From Pectinatus brassicae (GTDB lineage: Bacteria > Bacillota > Negativicutes > Selenomonadales > Selenomonadaceae), in the NCBI RefSeq assembly GCF_014201835.1, contig NZ_JACHFH010000002.1:1-64000 (forward strand): a DNA stretch of 64,000 nt, read 5' to 3'. This document shows, piece by piece, positions 54,288-62,989 of the stretch (within the stretch, counting starts at the first letter, position 1; every line of letters begins with the position of its first letter). The notes under the pieces are model-generated. The model was not told the origin of the DNA, did not search any database, and saw nothing but the letters and a program-made list of their open reading frames with translations. Made by a program: the position numbers and the translations under genes.

Positions 54288-55768
54288 AGGCACTGCAAAT
54301 AAATAAAAATGACAATGTAGCTGTAGCTTTAGAAAATTTATCTAAAAATGACATTATTGCAATAAACAATAAACAAGTGGTTCTGCTTGATGATATCAAT
54401 TTGGGGCATAAATTTGCCCTGCAGGCAATTGCTGCCAATGATAACATCATAAAATATGGCTTTCCTATCGGTCATGCCAATTGTAATATTCCTACTGGCA
54501 GCCATGTCCACACACATAATATCACAACTAATCTAGGCAATATTCTTGACTACACTTATAAACCCGCTATTCCAGCCAGTCTCCCCAGTAAAAATGCCGT
54601 TTTTATGGGCTATCAACGTGACAATGACATTGTTGGTATTCGCAATGATATTTTTATCATCCCTACCGTAAATTGTGTTACAGCAACAGTTCGCTATTTA
54701 GAACAATTTGGTCGAACACTGGTTAAAAACTTTACTAATGTCGATAATTGTATTGCTATAACCCACCCTTACGACTGTTCTCAAATAGGCAATGATAAAA
54801 AAATGACTCAGACTATTTTAGCCGATATTGTAAATCATCCTAACGCCGGTGCAGTATTAGTTGTCGGCTTGGGCTGTGAAAACAATAATATCTCTGAATT
54901 TAAAAAAGTACTGAGGACATATAATGATAACCGCGTAAAGTTTCTTGTAACTCAGGAAGTTACTGATGAAAATAGTGTTGGTGAAAAATTACTTTCTGAA
55001 CTAATGACCTTTGCCAATCAGTTCACACGTACGGCCTGCTCCATTGATAAATTGCGCATTGGTCTTAAATGCGGCGGTTCCGATGGCCTTTCCGGCATTA
55101 CGGCAAATCCTCTAATCGGTAAATTATCCGATCTTGTTATTGGTAGTGGCGGTACCACTGTTCTTACTGAAGTCCCAGAAATGTTCGGTGCAGAAACGCT
55201 GCTTATGAATAGAGCTGTCAACGAGAATGTATTCAATAAAACCGTCAATTTAATAAACGATTTTAAAAAATATTTTAAACGCTATAATCAAATAATCTCC
55301 GATAATCCCTCTCCCGGCAATAAACAAGGTGGCATCACAACATTGGAAGATAAATCCCTAGGCTGCGTACAAAAAGGCGGCCTGGCGCCCGTAGTTGAAA
55401 CATTATCCTATGGTGCTGTCCTCGAAAAACAAGGTCTTAATCTATTAAATGCCCCCGGCAATGATTCCGTATCAACTACCGCCTTAGCTGCCAGCGGCTG
55501 TCAACTCATATTATTTTCTACCGGGCGCGGCACTCCATGGGGAACTATTACACCAGTTATAAAAATTGCAACTAATACTCAGTTAGCTGACTATAAAGCC
55601 AATTGGATAGATTTCAATGCTGGTGAATTAGTAAATAACGTTTCCATAGATTCCCTACGTGATAAATTATTTGATTTAATAATAAAAACAGCTTCTGGGC
55701 AGCTCACTAAATCAGAACATATGGATTTTCATGAAATAGCCATAATGAAAGACGGCGTAACTGAATAA
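54284..55768 (+). CDS. uxaA: Altronate dehydratase
   Basis: A 494-residue iron-dependent dehydratase converting D-altronate to 2-keto-3-deoxygluconate. The N-terminal SAF-like domain (about 1-100) shows HKFALQAIAANDNIIKYGFPIGHA and GSHVHTHN. The large C-terminal domain carries FIIPTVNCVTATVR, LKCGGSDGLSGITANPLIG, TEVPEMFGAE and STGRGTPWGTITPVIKIATN, all UxaA hallmarks. It completes the path from tagaturonate to KDG; no kdgK or kdgA is present in the window. Confidence 0.94.
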   Translation: MKALQINKNDNVAVALENLSKNDIIAINNKQVVLLDDINLGHKFALQAIAANDNIIKYGFPIGHANCNIPTGSHVHTHNITTNLGNILDYTYKPAIPASLPSKNAVFMGYQRDNDIVGIRNDIFIIPTVNCVTATVRYLEQFGRTLVKNFTNVDNCIAITHPYDCSQIGNDKKMTQTILADIVNHPNAGAVLVVGLGCENNNISEFKKVLRTYNDNRVKFLVTQEVTDENSVGEKLLSELMTFANQFTRTACSIDKLRIGLKCGGSDGLSGITANPLIGKLSDLVIGSGGTTVLTEVPEMFGAETLLMNRAVNENVFNKTVNLINDFKKYFKRYNQIISDNPSPGNKQGGITTLEDKSLGCVQKGGLAPVVETLSYGAVLEKQGLNLLNAPGNDSVSTTALAASGCQLILFSTGRGTPWGTITPVIKIATNTQLADYKANWIDFNAGELVNNVSIDSLRDKLFDLIIKTASGQLTKSEHMDFHEIAIMKDGVTE

Positions 55769-55782
55769 AATTATCTTTATAA

Positions 55783-55818
55783 ACAAAAAACACCTGTTAT
55801 CAGGTGTTTTTTGTTTAT
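55783..55818. terminator. Bidirectional terminator between uxaA and araM-like gene
   Basis: AAACAAAAAACACCTG, loop TTAT, CAGGTGTTTTTTGTTT: a perfect 16-bp stem that serves both convergent operons. Confidence 0.93.
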
Positions 55819-55867
55819 AACTGGTTTAAATCGCCAGCTTTTGCAGTATAGAGAAATTTATCTAAAA

Positions 55868-57214
55868 TTAGGAGATTTTAGCAATTTTAGCACATACTTT
55901 ATCGGCAGCTTCTTCCAGTTTGCCGCAATCAAACAGCATCTGTAATACACCATAACGGTTACGCAGTTCTTTAGCATATATTATAGTATTACGCAATAAC
56001 TCTGGTGATACATTTACTTGTTTAGGTAAGTATGGTTCATTGATTTTTTTCATTCTATTTATCATTACATCTATATCGGGCAATGTTTTAAGTAGTTCAA
56101 TTATTTCTTCTTTATTGGCAAGAACATTTTGCAAGCGTTTTGCTATTTTAGCCTCAGCATTTTTATGCACTGTATTTTCTAGTTTCAATACTTCTTGTGC
56201 TGCTGGACCAAAAAAAGCTTTTATTTTTTCAGTCCAAGCAATTTCATCAAAAGAACTTGCCGTCAACAGTTCACTATTTTGCAATATTTCCAATGCTTCT
56301 TTATATACATGAAGTGCAACGATAGTTGCCACACCGACTAAAGTACCATGCAAAATATCATGGCGTCCTTTTTGTAAGAATAATATTTCCCAGGTATGAC
56401 CCATCTGGTGTTCACAACCTGATGCTGGACGAGAATTACCACAATAGCTAATGCCTGTCCCTGCCCATACCAATCCTTCCATCACCGATGCCATAGCCGC
56501 AGGATCTCGTTCTTTTATACCAAAATCAGCCGCTTTTGCCACTTCATTTACAGCATTTTGCATTATTTTTACAATTTCCGGACAATAATATTCATCATTG
56601 ACTATATTTGCCAGTTTCCATTCTACCAAACAAACATATTTTCCGAAAATATCACCTGCACCCGAGGCAATCATATGCTCTGGTGCATCTTTCAATATTT
56701 CCACATCACCTAGTATTGCCCAAGGAAAACCAAGATGTTCATAGGTTGTTTTCATATTATCAACAATAAGCGGTGACACAGCTGAAGCATAGCCATCCAT
56801 TGATGGTGCCGTTGCCACTATCACATATGGACATTTTAATTTCTGTGCCACAAAACGTATTAAGTCATTGATAACTCCGGAGCCTACGGCAATAATAAAA
56901 TCACAGTCATACGGAATATGTGTAAATATCTTTCCTATATTAAGTTCATTTGGTACCAATTCGTCATCAGCAAAAATATATTGTGCATAACTGGCTTCAG
57001 CCTGCTCTAAGGCTTTATAAACCTTATCACCAGCAACTTTTATTGTATTTTTATCTGCTATGATACAAATACTTTTATATGTATTTGCCTGTACATATTC
57101 GGTTAATTTTTCAATAACATCCTGACCAATTTCAACATGTGCTATATCACATTCATGGTCGCGACCACATGTACAGCTTATTTTTTTATTAAGATGTTCA
57201 TTCCAATTTACCAT
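55868..57214 (-). CDS. AraM/EgsA-like polyol phosphate dehydrogenase
   Basis: A 448-residue member of the iron-containing dehydrogenase superfamily, closest to AraM/glycerol-1-phosphate dehydrogenase. Visible are the NAD-binding IAVGSGVINDLIRFVA and APSMDGYASAVSPLI blocks, the metal-binding Asp in IASGAGDIFGKYV, and the His ligands in SGCEHQMGH and HGTLVGVA. AraM reduces DHAP to glycerol-1-phosphate in B. subtilis, where it sits in the arabinose operon. As last gene of a polyol PTS operon it may instead oxidise or reduce a pentitol or pentulose phosphate. The N-terminus carries an extra CTCGRDHEC segment. GGAG precedes the ATG. Confidence 0.85.
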   Translation of the reverse strand: MVNWNEHLNKKISCTCGRDHECDIAHVEIGQDVIEKLTEYVQANTYKSICIIADKNTIKVAGDKVYKALEQAEASYAQYIFADDELVPNELNIGKIFTHIPYDCDFIIAVGSGVINDLIRFVAQKLKCPYVIVATAPSMDGYASAVSPLIVDNMKTTYEHLGFPWAILGDVEILKDAPEHMIASGAGDIFGKYVCLVEWKLANIVNDEYYCPEIVKIMQNAVNEVAKAADFGIKERDPAAMASVMEGLVWAGTGISYCGNSRPASGCEHQMGHTWEILFLQKGRHDILHGTLVGVATIVALHVYKEALEILQNSELLTASSFDEIAWTEKIKAFFGPAAQEVLKLENTVHKNAEAKIAKRLQNVLANKEEIIELLKTLPDIDVMINRMKKINEPYLPKQVNVSPELLRNTIIYAKELRNRYGVLQMLFDCGKLEEAADKVCAKIAKIS

Positions 57215-57220
57215 AAGATA

Positions 57221-58279
57221 TTACTCCTTTTCCCATGGGGTAAAAATTACTTTTCCAGCGAATTCACCTTTTACTGCCTTCTCAAAAGCAACAGGGCCTT
57301 GCTCCAGAGGCAGATCCACTGCTATCAAGGGCTTTGTCTGTAGAATCTTCTTTGCTAAAAAATCGACACAAGTACTCCATTCCTTGCCTGGAAACGGTCC
57401 CGATATCGCATTCCATGTACCAAAAATTGCCAGCTCACTGCGAACAATTTTCTCAAAATAAAACCGTTTTATCATGACATCATGATAAGGAATCCCCATA
57501 TATATAACTTTGCCGCCTTTTTTCGGCAATGCCAATACCTGTGCCGATGTTTCCGGTGTACCAGCTGCTTCTATTGCTATATCTACACCTCGACCAGCAG
57601 TCAGCTCACTTAATACGCTGACAATATCTATTTCCTGCCGGACATTTATGACTTCATCTGCTCCTAGTTCCTTGGCGGCAGCTAATCTTCTGTTATCTAT
57701 ATCTATTGCAATTATCCGTCTGGCACCATTAATTTTAGCCCATTGCAATGCCATCCCGCCGACTGTACCACAACCTAATACAGCTACCGTATCCCCAGCA
57801 CTTATTCCACCCGCATTATAAATACCATGTAAAGCTACACAGGCCGGCTCAACAAGAGCAGCTTCTTTATCACTTATAGTGTGGGGGACGAGTACTACAT
57901 TTTCCTGGGGCATAACAATATATTGGGCAAAAGCACCGGGACAGTAGGCGCCTATAACCGATAATTTTTCACATTGGGCAAACTTCCCCTTACGACAGGC
58001 TTCACATTCCCCACAATATAAAGCCGGACATGCTGTAACTTTTTGCCCTACCTTATATTTTTTTACGGCAGCTCCACAAGCTGCTATTTCTCCCGCAAAT
58101 TCATGTCCCCAGGTCATCCCTTTTACATATGGACCGAGCTGATCATAGCGATGAATATCTGAGCCGCAAATACCTACAGCTGTTACCTTTATTTTTATAT
58201 TGGTATCCTTTTGTATTTCCGGTTCTGGCATATTCTCTAAGCGAATATCATGCGCTCCATATAAATTTAAAGCTTTCAT
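57221..58279 (-). CDS. Zinc-dependent polyol(-phosphate) dehydrogenase, GatD-like
   Basis: A 352-residue medium-chain dehydrogenase. Catalytic zinc residues are in VGICGSDIHRYDQ and WGHEFAGE; the structural zinc Cys cluster is CPALYCGECEACRKGKFAQC; the NAD motif is VLGCGTVGGMALQWA. The region EPACVALHGIYNAG and KGGKVIYMGIPYHDV resembles galactitol-1-phosphate dehydrogenase (GatD) and pentitol-phosphate dehydrogenases. I chose the ATG at 58279 after GGTGATTGTA. It follows the epimerase gene by 40 bp. The substrate is inferred from context only. Confidence 0.86.
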   Translation of the reverse strand: MKALNLYGAHDIRLENMPEPEIQKDTNIKIKVTAVGICGSDIHRYDQLGPYVKGMTWGHEFAGEIAACGAAVKKYKVGQKVTACPALYCGECEACRKGKFAQCEKLSVIGAYCPGAFAQYIVMPQENVVLVPHTISDKEAALVEPACVALHGIYNAGGISAGDTVAVLGCGTVGGMALQWAKINGARRIIAIDIDNRRLAAAKELGADEVINVRQEIDIVSVLSELTAGRGVDIAIEAAGTPETSAQVLALPKKGGKVIYMGIPYHDVMIKRFYFEKIVRSELAIFGTWNAISGPFPGKEWSTCVDFLAKKILQTKPLIAVDLPLEQGPVAFEKAVKGEFAGKVIFTPWEKE

Positions 58280-58319
58280 TACAATCACCATTTATCAACC
58301 AAATTATAAAAATTTACAT

Positions 58320-59009
58320 CTAAAAAAAATCTTTAGTTGGCTGCAATAATTTTTTTATATTTTCTTCAATAGAATAATTTTGTACAAATAGTCCTGAGGT
58401 TCCGCCAGTAAAAATGCTTGCTCCAGCCTCTGCCAGCATTTTAGTAGTTGCTGGATTTACATTGCCATCAGCTTGTATTCTCTTATCCACATTATTATCA
58501 TCAAGCATTTTTTTCATCATTTTAATATGTTCAACAGCTGTCGGTTTGATTGTTTGACCGGAAAATCCGGGATTTACCGTTAGCTTTAATATCCATGCAC
58601 ACTGCCTGGCTAACTCGACAAAATCTTCCTGCGGCGGAGTATCAGCTCTATAGGCTAAAACCGGCTGCATGCCCAGTTTTTTTATTTTGTTAAAAATAAT
58701 AGCTGGTTTTTCCATCGCCTCATAATGCACAGCTATATAGTCAACTCCTTTGCCAGCAAATACATCAATATAATTATCGATATCGTATACTGCCAAATGG
58801 ACTTCAACTGGTAACTTAGTATTATTATGCAGATATTCACACAGCATATCACCCAATATATAACATTTATTAAATTTGCCATCGACAACATCATAATGAA
58901 AAAATGCCGCAGAACTTTCTTCTACTTTTTTTATATGATTATAAAAATGACCTAAATCCATACAAGAAACAGATGCTGATACAGCTGGCATTGGTAAATT
59001 AATATCCAT
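58320..59009 (-). CDS. Ribulose-phosphate 3-epimerase family protein
   Basis: A 229-residue TIM-barrel of the RPE family. Metal and catalytic residues are seen in FHYDVVDGKF (Asp), VEVHLAVYDIDNYI (His), YIAVHYEA (His) and RIQADGNVNP (Asp), with the phosphate-binding loop TGGTSGLF. Canonical Rpe has SADF/LD-LH-DVMDG blocks; this protein differs (SASVSCMDLGHFYNHI), so it is a diverged, operon-specific member, perhaps acting on xylulose-5-P or an allulose-type sugar phosphate. It lies 35 bp after rpiB. Confidence 0.86.
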   Translation of the reverse strand: MDINLPMPAVSASVSCMDLGHFYNHIKKVEESSAAFFHYDVVDGKFNKCYILGDMLCEYLHNNTKLPVEVHLAVYDIDNYIDVFAGKGVDYIAVHYEAMEKPAIIFNKIKKLGMQPVLAYRADTPPQEDFVELARQCAWILKLTVNPGFSGQTIKPTAVEHIKMMKKMLDDNNVDKRIQADGNVNPATTKMLAEAGASIFTGGTSGLFVQNYSIEENIKKLLQPTKDFF

Positions 59010-59044
59010 ATATTCTCCTGCCCTGACATCTCTTACTGTTAATT

Positions 59045-59497
59045 TTATTTACGTGTTTTTTCATACTCCATCATGGCCTGCACACGTTTAGTATATTTGC
59101 CGCCAAGATGCTCTGTATCAAGCCATACTTTAGTAAACTCCCAAGCCATATGCTCAGAAATCACCCGTGCTCCCATGCATAAAACATTAGCATCATTATG
59201 TGCTCTGGTCATTTGTGCCGAAAATAAATCTGTAACTAATGATGCCCTGATACCATTTACTTTATTGGCCATCATCGACATGCCTATCCCCGTACCACAA
59301 ATCAATATACCACGCTTTTCGGGATGCGTTGCCACTTCTTCTCCCACAAGTACAGCATAAATTCCAGCATCTACTGACTCTTCGTTATAGGTCCCCTTAT
59401 CTTCAATCACATAATTATTTTCCTGCAGCTGTTTAATAATAAATTCCTTCATTTTAAAACCAGCATGGTCACTGCCAATTACTATAGTTTCACCCAT
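59045..59497 (-). CDS. rpiB: Ribose-5-phosphate isomerase B family (RpiB/LacAB)
   Basis: A 150-residue isomerase. N-terminal VIGSDHAGFKMKEFIIKQL has the catalytic-site D10-H11, then the cysteine general base in LICGTGIGMSMMANKVNGIRASLV and the TRAHNDANVLCMGARVISEHMAW block. It interconverts ribose-5-P and ribulose-5-P, or in relatives galactose-6-P and allose-6-P isomers. Its neighbours (epimerase and dehydrogenases) favour a pentose phosphate role. I chose the ATG at 59497 after GGAG. Confidence 0.9.
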   Translation of the reverse strand: MGETIVIGSDHAGFKMKEFIIKQLQENNYVIEDKGTYNEESVDAGIYAVLVGEEVATHPEKRGILICGTGIGMSMMANKVNGIRASLVTDLFSAQMTRAHNDANVLCMGARVISEHMAWEFTKVWLDTEHLGGKYTKRVQAMMEYEKTRK

Positions 59498-59540
59498 TAT
59501 CAACACTCCATTTATAAAATAATCTTCGATAATACAGCTA

Positions 59541-60584
59541 TTATTCTAATGGCAGCGGTTTAAATATAACTTTTATGGCTTCGCCGCTCTTTATAAGATT
59601 ATAGGCTTTATCCCATTCATCAATATTTAATTCGTGCGTAATCATTTTATCAGCATTGATTGCGCCTTCACTCATCAATTTCAGGACAGGTTCCCAATCA
59701 TGGGTATTCTGGCTTCTTGTTCCAGTTACATATAATTCTTTTTGAATAATTTTAGAAAAATCTACTTCAACAACGTCACGTGCGAATAAGCCTACCTGAA
59801 CATACTGTCCCTGTTTGCGCAGTAAATCCATTCCCAGCTGCATTGAAGGTACAGCACCGGTACAGTCAAAACAAATATCGGCACCATAATTATCGGTTAA
59901 TTTATCAACAAGTCCTTTAACATCATCAACCTGCACATCGGCAATATAATCAATAGCAAATTTTTCTTTAGCTACTTCCAAACGTTCTTTATCTTTAGTA
60001 AGACCTGTCATAACAACAATGCCGCCTTTAGATTTTACAATTTGTGCTACTAATAAGCCTATTGGACCTGGTCCCAATACAAGTACAATATCGCCTTTAG
60101 TGATTTTAGCGCGGCTTACACCATGATAGGCACACGCTGCAGCCTCGGTAATAGACGCATCACGACAGCTGACATTTTCCGGTAAAATATGTACACTTGC
60201 CGCTCTGGCTACCATATAGTTAGTGAATGCGCCATCTTGCTGTGTCCCGAGTCCTGTACGGGTAGAGCAAAGATTATATTGTTTTTCTTTACAAAATCTG
60301 CATTCGCCGCAGATAGTAAATGTAGTTTCAGAAGTAACTTTATCACCGATTTTAAAACCGGTAACACCTTCACCTATTTCAGCAATAGTGCCGGCAAATT
60401 CATGGCCTAATATTAAATCAGATGTTTTTTGATTATAATGACCCTCGAAAGTATGGATATCACTGCCGCATACACCAGCATATTCAACTTTAATCTTTAC
60501 CTGTCCAAAACCTGCTTTAGGTTCTTCCTTGTCTAACAGTTCAAAATGTCCACCATTCGGCTGTGTTTTAACTAACGCTTTCAT
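59541..60584 (-). CDS. Zinc-dependent polyol dehydrogenase, sorbitol/pentitol type
   Basis: A 347-residue medium-chain dehydrogenase with catalytic zinc residues in AGVCGSDIHTFEGHY and LGHEFAGTIAE. The structural zinc site is ICGECRFCKEKQYNLC, and the NAD motif is VLGPGPIGLLVAQIVKS. The EAAACAYHGVSRA block places it with sorbitol/L-threonine-type dehydrogenases. It probably oxidises the PTS-imported polyol phosphate to a ketose phosphate. GGAGGAGATA precedes the ATG. It is separated from gatC by 167 bp containing a perfect palindrome. Confidence 0.87.
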   Translation of the reverse strand: MKALVKTQPNGGHFELLDKEEPKAGFGQVKIKVEYAGVCGSDIHTFEGHYNQKTSDLILGHEFAGTIAEIGEGVTGFKIGDKVTSETTFTICGECRFCKEKQYNLCSTRTGLGTQQDGAFTNYMVARAASVHILPENVSCRDASITEAAACAYHGVSRAKITKGDIVLVLGPGPIGLLVAQIVKSKGGIVVMTGLTKDKERLEVAKEKFAIDYIADVQVDDVKGLVDKLTDNYGADICFDCTGAVPSMQLGMDLLRKQGQYVQVGLFARDVVEVDFSKIIQKELYVTGTRSQNTHDWEPVLKLMSEGAINADKMITHELNIDEWDKAYNLIKSGEAIKVIFKPLPLE

Positions 60585-60619
60585 ATATTATCTCCTCCAT
60601 AAATTTTACTAATAATGTT

Positions 60620-60671
60620 ACCAGCATATCCTACTTATAAAATATATATTTTATAAGTAGGATATGCTGGT
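60620..60671. repeat. Perfect 52-bp palindrome
   Basis: Both 26-base halves are exact reverse complements with no spacer (ACCAGCATATCCTACTTATA... at the left end). It lies in the gap between gatC and the downstream dehydrogenase and is transcribed in the operon. A second hairpin, GGTGCTGC/GCAGCACC (60669-60700), overlaps its right end. It could act as an intrinsic terminator or processing hairpin separating PTS from enzyme expression, although only a weak T-run follows on the minus strand. Confidence 0.9.
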
Positions 60672-60751
60672 GCTGCTTAGTATTATCTACTGGCAGCACC
60701 ACATATCGTTACAATTTGTTACAGTACTATATATAAATCAAAATCTGACTG

Positions 60752-62017
60752 TCAATTAAATAATGTAAATAATTTAAAGATTACAAAGTGAATTAAATTA
60801 CCACCTTGGTCAATACTGGAAATCATTGTTGTTCCTTCAGGCATTTTAAAGTGTGCAGCCAAGCCCATCTGGGTATGTAATGTTGCCACTGCTGTTGCCA
60901 TCAATAACGATAATGCAATTACAATTGCACCTGCGATTACCGAATGAACAATATTACCACGAGCTGCCGCAACAATCATAGCTACGATAAATGGAATAGT
61001 AGCCAAATCGCCAAATGGCAATACATTATTTCCAGGAATTACAACTGCTAAAAATACAGTAATAGGAACAAGAATAAGAGCTGTAGCGATTACTGCTGGA
61101 TGACCTGTTGTTACCGCTGCATCAAGCCCAATATAAATATTGTGTCCTTCGCCAAATCTTTTCTTTAAGAATTCACGAGCAGCTTCAGATATAGGAATAA
61201 GGCCTTCCATTAAAAGTTTAACCATACGAGGCATAAGAACCATAACACCGGCCATAGCTACACCAACTTTTACAACTGCACCAGGAGTATAACCAGCTAA
61301 TGCACCAAGAATACAGCCTAGTACCAAACCCATAAACATTGGTTCACCAAATATACCAAATTTTTCCTGAATATAATCAGGATCTGCTTTCAAATCTTTA
61401 ATTACAGGAATTTTTTGAATAAGCCAGATAAGTGGAATACCAATAGGAGCATAGGAACAAGTAGAACCTGTTGGAACAGAAACACCTTCTAATTCAAAAT
61501 ATTTTTCCATATATGGTGCTGTCCAGTCAGCAATCTTTAATACGGCAATTTCAAACAAAATAGCTGCAATCATAGCCTGTACCAAGCTGCCTGTCCAGGT
61601 ATATACAAACGCACCGCAAAATGCAAAATGCCAGTAGTTCCAGATATCAACATCCATTGTTTTAGTTGTTTTAGTAAATAACATAATAGCGTTTACAACA
61701 AGACATACTGGAAGTACAAGGGCCGAAACTGGTGATGCCCAGGCAATACTAGCTGCTGCCGGCCAGCCAACATCAATAACATTTAAATGTATACCAAAAT
61801 TTTCAACCATAGCATGTGCTGCCGGGCCGAGATTTTCTGTTAGCAACCCTACAACCAAAAATACACCAGTGAAGCCTACACCAATTGTTAAACCTGAGCG
61901 AAATGCCTTTGCCGGGCCACAGCCAAATAACAAACCCAATATAAAAATAAATACTGGTAATATTACTGTCGCACCCAATCCTAAAAACGATTGAAACATG
62001 GGGATTAAATTTTCCAT
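60752..62017 (-). CDS. PTS galactitol-family EIIC component
   Basis: A 421-residue polytopic membrane permease of the galactitol (Gat) PTS family, with about eleven hydrophobic segments. Family blocks include the N-terminal GLGATVILPVFIFILGLLFG, ENFGIHLNVIDVGWPAAASIAWASP, GVSVPTGSTCSYAPIGIPLIWLI, and GLDAAVTTGHPAVIATALILVPI. It binds and translocates a polyol for phosphorylation by EIIB. Called by family; with pentose-phosphate enzymes downstream the substrate may be a pentitol. GAGGAGG upstream. Confidence 0.93.
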   Translation of the reverse strand: MENLIPMFQSFLGLGATVILPVFIFILGLLFGCGPAKAFRSGLTIGVGFTGVFLVVGLLTENLGPAAHAMVENFGIHLNVIDVGWPAAASIAWASPVSALVLPVCLVVNAIMLFTKTTKTMDVDIWNYWHFAFCGAFVYTWTGSLVQAMIAAILFEIAVLKIADWTAPYMEKYFELEGVSVPTGSTCSYAPIGIPLIWLIQKIPVIKDLKADPDYIQEKFGIFGEPMFMGLVLGCILGALAGYTPGAVVKVGVAMAGVMVLMPRMVKLLMEGLIPISEAAREFLKKRFGEGHNIYIGLDAAVTTGHPAVIATALILVPITVFLAVVIPGNNVLPFGDLATIPFIVAMIVAAARGNIVHSVIAGAIVIALSLLMATAVATLHTQMGLAAHFKMPEGTTMISSIDQGGNLIHFVIFKLFTLFN

Positions 62018-62122
62018 TCAAATATCCTCCTCAAAATTATGTTTTTTTATTTTATGTTAGTACAAAGAACAGTATAAATAATTACAGTTATCTTCATTGT
62101 TTGCTTTAATTAATAAAACTTC

Positions 62123-62158
62123 TTGTCTGCCCATCATCAGAAAATGATCAGCAGACAA
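62123..62158 (-). terminator. Intercistronic hairpin between EIIB and EIIC genes
   Basis: TTGTCTGC (62123-62130) and GCAGACAA (62151-62158) form a stem, with a paired ATCAT/ATGAT inside. On the minus strand it is followed by an AT-rich GAAGTTTTATT, a weak terminator or processing site. Confidence 0.55.
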
Positions 62159-62167
62159 ATGACTAGT

Positions 62168-62461
62168 TTATCTTTGTAATTCAACTAATATTTCATTTTC
62201 AACTTTTTCAAGGCCTATACCGGTCAAAAAGGCCCGCGCACTGATTACTGGGAATTTATATTTTGATTTATCAACTACTGTAGTTGTTACTAATAAGTCT
62301 GCACCATCAGAATAGCCGGGAACTTCCATGATTTTACACTGAATAATTTCCAATTGGATATTATTTTTCTTGGCTAATTTGGTAACAGCATCATTTACAA
62401 CTGTTGATGTAGCAATGCCTGTTCCACAAGCAACTAAAACTAATTTTTTACCATTTTTCAT
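62168..62461 (-). CDS. PTS galactitol-family EIIB component
   Basis: A 97-residue cytoplasmic phosphotransfer protein. The phosphorylated cysteine is C12 in LVACGTGIATSTVV, the P-loop-like EIIB active site. Length and the DLLVTTTVVD segment match GatB. It receives phosphate from EIIA and passes it to the sugar bound to EIIC. It is 13 bp after EIIA and before a 150-bp gap with a hairpin. Confidence 0.93.
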   Translation of the reverse strand: MKNGKKLVLVACGTGIATSTVVNDAVTKLAKKNNIQLEIIQCKIMEVPGYSDGADLLVTTTVVDKSKYKFPVISARAFLTGIGLEKVENEILVELQR

Positions 62462-62474
62462 AATAATACTCTCC

Positions 62475-62939
62475 TCATAAACCTAATTTTGTGCACATAA
62501 AATCTTTAATACTTTCAGGGCTATCGGCCTCAACTATTTTTGCCAAGGCACCATCTTCTTGTAAAATCTGCATAAGTTTTTGTAATATTTCAAGCTGCGC
62601 ATGTTGTTCTTTCATGGCTAACATAAAAACTATTTTTACTGGAACGCTCTCGCTTTCTTCTCCCATAATCACAAAATCTACAGGATTTTCTAAGCGGGCA
62701 ACACAAATTGCCGGTGTATTTACATGTTCAATGTCAGTATGGGGAATTGCCACACCATAGGAAGCTGTAGGCAAGCCTGTTGCAAATACTTTTTCGCGGG
62801 CGATGACTGCACCTTCATAGGACGGTTTTACATATCCTAAATTTTCCATATTATTAGCCATCTGAGAAATGATTTCCAGTTTATCTTTTCCCTCAATATC
62901 CAACAATACTAATTTTTCATCTAAAGTTATCTCATTCAT
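62475..62939 (-). CDS. PTS galactitol/fructose-type EIIA component
   Basis: A 154-residue EIIA-2 (PTS fructose/mannitol/galactitol) protein. The phosphorylated histidine is H67 in YGVAIPHTDIEH, followed by the MLAMKEQHAQLEILQKLMQIL helix region. It takes phosphate from HPr and donates it to EIIB. I chose the ATG at 62939, seven codons inside a longer frame, because GGGGGA is spaced correctly only from it. Confidence 0.92.
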   Translation of the reverse strand: MNEITLDEKLVLLDIEGKDKLEIISQMANNMENLGYVKPSYEGAVIAREKVFATGLPTASYGVAIPHTDIEHVNTPAICVARLENPVDFVIMGEESESVPVKIVFMLAMKEQHAQLEILQKLMQILQEDGALAKIVEADSPESIKDFMCTKLGL

Positions 62940-62989
62940 ATATTTATATTCCCCCATCTTTTTTCTAAGCTATTCCTATTTATATTGCA

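Noticed and set aside
60585-62461. Calling the PTS genes gatABC with galactitol as substrate
   Set aside because: Family membership is clear, but tagatose-phosphate kinase/aldolase genes are missing and pentose-phosphate enzymes are present, so the substrate name is not supported.
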